Of a DNA stretch of 6,890 nt, positions 5,037-6,890 are shown in pieces; the first letter of the stretch is position 1; each line of letters opens with the position of its first letter. Location of the stretch: positions 1 through 6,890 of the forward strand of contig CAIYPH010000462.1 in the NCBI GenBank assembly GCA_903928045.1, written 5' to 3'. The notes under the pieces were generated by a model. The model was not told the DNA's origin and ran no database searches. It saw only the letters and a list, made by a program, of their open reading frames with translations. The DNA is from an uncultured Rhodospirillales bacterium (GTDB lineage: Bacteria; Pseudomonadota; Alphaproteobacteria; Acetobacterales; Acetobacteraceae). Made by a program: the position numbers and the translations under genes.

Positions 5037-5975
5037 ATCGGGTGGGGTGGCGCCGGTCTGGCCGGTGATCGGGCCATACCAGTGCGGGCGGCGATGCTGG
5101 GCGAAGTTGAACATCTTCTCCTTGCCCTGGGCGCAGGCATCGAGATCGGCATCGGCGAGGATGATTTCGTCGCCGAGGGTCTTGGCGCTCGCGACGATGA
5201 CGCCGTTGGGATCGACGATGCAGGAGCCGCCGATCAGCCCCGAGCCATCCTCGTCGCCGGCCTTGGCGACGGCGATGGCCCAGGTGGCGTTCATGTAGGC
5301 GTTGGATTGGGCGGCGAGCTGGGAGTGGAAGGTGCGCAGCCCGGCATCTTCGGTGGTGCCGCCATTGGGGTCATAGGCCGCGGAGTTGTAGCCGACGCAG
5401 ACGAGTTCGGCGCCGCGGAGCGCCAGCACCCGCCAGGCCTCGGGCCAGCGGCGATCATTGCAAATCAGCATCCCGAGCACACCGTTGGCGAGCGACGGGG
5501 CGCGGAAGGTGGGGAAGCCGAGATCGCCGTATTCGAAATAGCGCTTTTCGAGCTGCTGGAAGCGGGCGCCTTCTCGGGGCTCGACGCTGCCGGGGAGATG
5601 CACCTTGCGGTACTTGCCGATCACCGCGCCATCCGGCCCGACCAGCAGGGAGGTGTTGAAGCGCTCCCCTTCCGGCGTGAGTTCCGCGTAGCCGATGTAG
5701 AAGCCGACGCCGAGTTCGCGGGCGCGATCGAACAGCACCTGCGTCTGCGGCCCAGGCACGCTGCGCTCGAAATACGTGTCGAGCTCCTGGGTGGTGTCGA
5801 AGAACCAGCGCGGGAAGAAGGTGGTGAAGCACAGCTCGGGGAACACCACGAGTTGCGCCCCCTGCCCCGCCGCCTGTTCCAGCAGCGCGAGCAGACGGTC
5901 CATCGTGTGGGCGCGCGTATCGGCACGCTGGATCGGGCCGAGTTGGGCGCCGGCGACGCGGATGACGCGCGGCAT
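5034..5975 (-). CDS. N-carbamoyl-amino-acid hydrolase-like nitrilase-family enzyme, copy 2
   Basis: This is a paralog of the enzyme at the other end of the cluster: about 86 of the first 160 ungapped positions are identical by my hand count. The 313-aa protein keeps E47, K124, E143 and nucleophile C172 in LICNDRRWPEAWR, so hydrolysis of an N-carbamoyl or amide substrate is expected. It differs near the active site: KVHLPGS instead of KVHLPGH, and QQLEKR (Q141) where the Agrobacterium D-carbamoylase and copy 1 have QHLEKR. The loop after GYN (SAAYDPNGGTTEDAG) also differs. Its ATG directly follows the TAA of the amidohydrolase gene (TAAATG), so translation is coupled. This is the canonical position of a carbamoylase behind a hydantoinase. 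Substrate may be a different carbamoyl amino acid, N-carbamoyl-beta-alanine or a small amide. Confidence 0.87.
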   Translation of the reverse strand: MPRVIRVAGAQLGPIQRADTRAHTMDRLLALLEQAAGQGAQLVVFPELCFTTFFPRWFFDTTQELDTYFERSVPGPQTQVLFDRARELGVGFYIGYAELTPEGERFNTSLLVGPDGAVIGKYRKVHLPGSVEPREGARFQQLEKRYFEYGDLGFPTFRAPSLANGVLGMLICNDRRWPEAWRVLALRGAELVCVGYNSAAYDPNGGTTEDAGLRTFHSQLAAQSNAYMNATWAIAVAKAGDEDGSGLIGGSCIVDPNGVIVASAKTLGDEIILADADLDACAQGKEKMFNFAQHRRPHWYGPITGQTGATPPD

Positions 5976-6890
5976 TTACGCGCTCTGCCGCTTGACGAAG
6001 CTGCCGGTGCCCGGCGTGGCCAGCACGTTCGTGCCGTTCCAGATCGTCTGCCCACGCAGCACCGTCTCCACCACGCGGCCCCGCATGCGGCGGCCGTGAT
6101 AGGGGGACCAGCGCATTTCCGGGCGATCCTGGATGGTGGCTTCGTCAAACGCGTAGTCGGCCCGCTCCATCACCAGCAGATCGGCGTCCGAGCCGAGGCG
6201 GATGGTCCCCTTCTTCGGGTAGATGCCGTGCAGCTTGGCCGAGCGCTCGGCGCAATAGGCCGCCATCAGCGTGGGCGAGAGGCCGCGCTCGTCGAGCAGC
6301 GTGAACATCAGCGGCGCGTAGCTTTGCAGCCCTGTGAGCCCGGCGCCGTTGGCGAAGATGTCGGGCGAGCCCTTGCGATCCGCCGACCAGGGGGCGTGGT
6401 CGGTCGAGACATAGGCGATCTTGCCGGCGATCAGCGCCTCCCACATCCGCTCCACCTCCTCCTTGGTGCGGAAGGGCGGGTTGCACTTGCCACGCCCGCC
6501 GAGGCGGATGATGTCCTCCTCGGTCATGCAGAGATACTGGATGCAGGCCTCGCCGGTCGCCTGCGCCCCCATGGCGCGGAAGGCCTCGGCGATCTCGAAA
6601 CCGCGGGCGACCGAGGAATGCGCGATATGCACATGGGCGCCGGTCTCGAGCCCGATCTCGAAGATCTCGAGATCCGCCATCGTCTCGGCCAGCGGCGGGC
6701 GGGTGCGGCAATGCCAGATCGCCGAGGTGTTGCCGGCGGCCTTGGCCTCCGCGGTCAGGCGCTCCACCAGCTCCTGGTCCTCGTTATGCACCGCCACCGG
6801 CAGCCCGGTCTTGGCGATCTCCTTGAAGGCGGCGACCAGGGTGGGGTGGTCGATGCGCGGGAAGCGTACCGCGTCATACTCGTAGGTCGA
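5976..6890 (-). CDS. Cyclic amidohydrolase (hydantoinase/dihydroorotase/allantoinase-like), 5'-truncated by window edge
   Basis: These metal-dependent enzymes hydrolyse a cyclic ureide or imide to an open N-carbamoyl acid in the cytoplasm. The visible 304 residues are the C-terminal part of a protein usually about 440-480 aa. The frame is open to base 6,890, so the in-frame GTG at 6797 is internal and not the start. Metal-ligand positions can be seen: H35 in PVAVHNED, H91 in VHIAHSS, and D164 in VSTDHAPW. The TGEACIQYL and KCNPPFRTKEE blocks are typical of the dihydroorotase/allantoinase/hydantoinase group. The end carries GSDADLLVME and SPYHGRRMRGRV...VLRG, the usual C-terminal beta-domain. 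The N-terminal HxH and the carboxylated Lys lie outside the window. It is the first visible gene of the operon, and its TAA abuts the next ATG. Which ring it opens cannot be decided from this part. Confidence 0.88.
   Translation of the reverse strand, partial: STYEYDAVRFPRIDHPTLVAAFKEIAKTGLPVAVHNEDQELVERLTAEAKAAGNTSAIWHCRTRPPLAETMADLEIFEIGLETGAHVHIAHSSVARGFEIAEAFRAMGAQATGEACIQYLCMTEEDIIRLGGRGKCNPPFRTKEEVERMWEALIAGKIAYVSTDHAPWSADRKGSPDIFANGAGLTGLQSYAPLMFTLLDERGLSPTLMAAYCAERSAKLHGIYPKKGTIRLGSDADLLVMERADYAFDEATIQDRPEMRWSPYHGRRMRGRVVETVLRGQTIWNGTNVLATPGTGSFVKRQSA

Noticed and set aside
5976..6797. Complete 273-aa amidohydrolase starting at the GTG at 6797
   Set aside because: The frame is open to the window edge and the extra residues continue the family pattern into the metal-ligand region (PVAVHNED), so the GTG is an internal Val codon.
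1..6890. CRISPR array, tRNA, rRNA, insertion sequence or phage att site
   Set aside because: No regularly spaced repeats, cloverleaf-like tRNA sequence, rRNA signature, transposase motif or paired terminal repeats were seen on either strand.

Overview
The window is GC-rich with strong G/C at codon third positions. It looks like chromosomal DNA of an alphaproteobacterium, possibly of the Acetobacteraceae/Rhodospirillales type; that placement comes from composition and protein style only. No rRNA, tRNA, CRISPR array, transposase or phage gene is visible.

Left part (about 1-1,690, plus strand): an accessory-looking stretch of short genes. A 67-aa single-span membrane protein is followed, through an ATGA stop/start overlap, by a 36-aa hydrophobic peptide ORF. 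Next come a GTG-started PIN-domain (VapC-like) protein and a 223-aa Ala/Pro/Arg-rich protein of unknown function. The PIN protein keeps three of the four expected acidic residues. Its conserved glutamate position is alanine, and no antitoxin gene is recognisable beside it, so it is probably a decayed or repurposed toxin.

Right part (1,730-6,890, minus strand): five tightly packed genes that look like one operon, whose 5' end lies beyond base 6,890. In transcription order they are a cyclic amidohydrolase (hydantoinase/dihydroorotase/allantoinase-like, 5'-truncated by the window edge), an N-carbamoyl-D-amino-acid-hydrolase-like nitrilase-fold enzyme, a family 5 ABC transporter substrate-binding protein, an exported CDP-diacylglycerol diphosphatase (Cdh) family protein, and a second N-carbamoylase-like paralog. 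Junctions are TAAATG, a 9-bp gap, TGATG and a 16-bp overlap.

The simplest reading is uptake and two-step hydrolysis of a cyclic ureide. The binding protein captures a substrate, the amidohydrolase opens a hydantoin- or dihydropyrimidine-like ring, and one or both carbamoylases release an amino acid, CO2 and ammonia. Three things do not fit the textbook pathway: the Cdh-family enzyme inside the cluster, two carbamoylases with different residues around the active site, and a switch of wobble-base preference and GC skew inside the binding-protein gene, which suggests the cluster was assembled from two sources.
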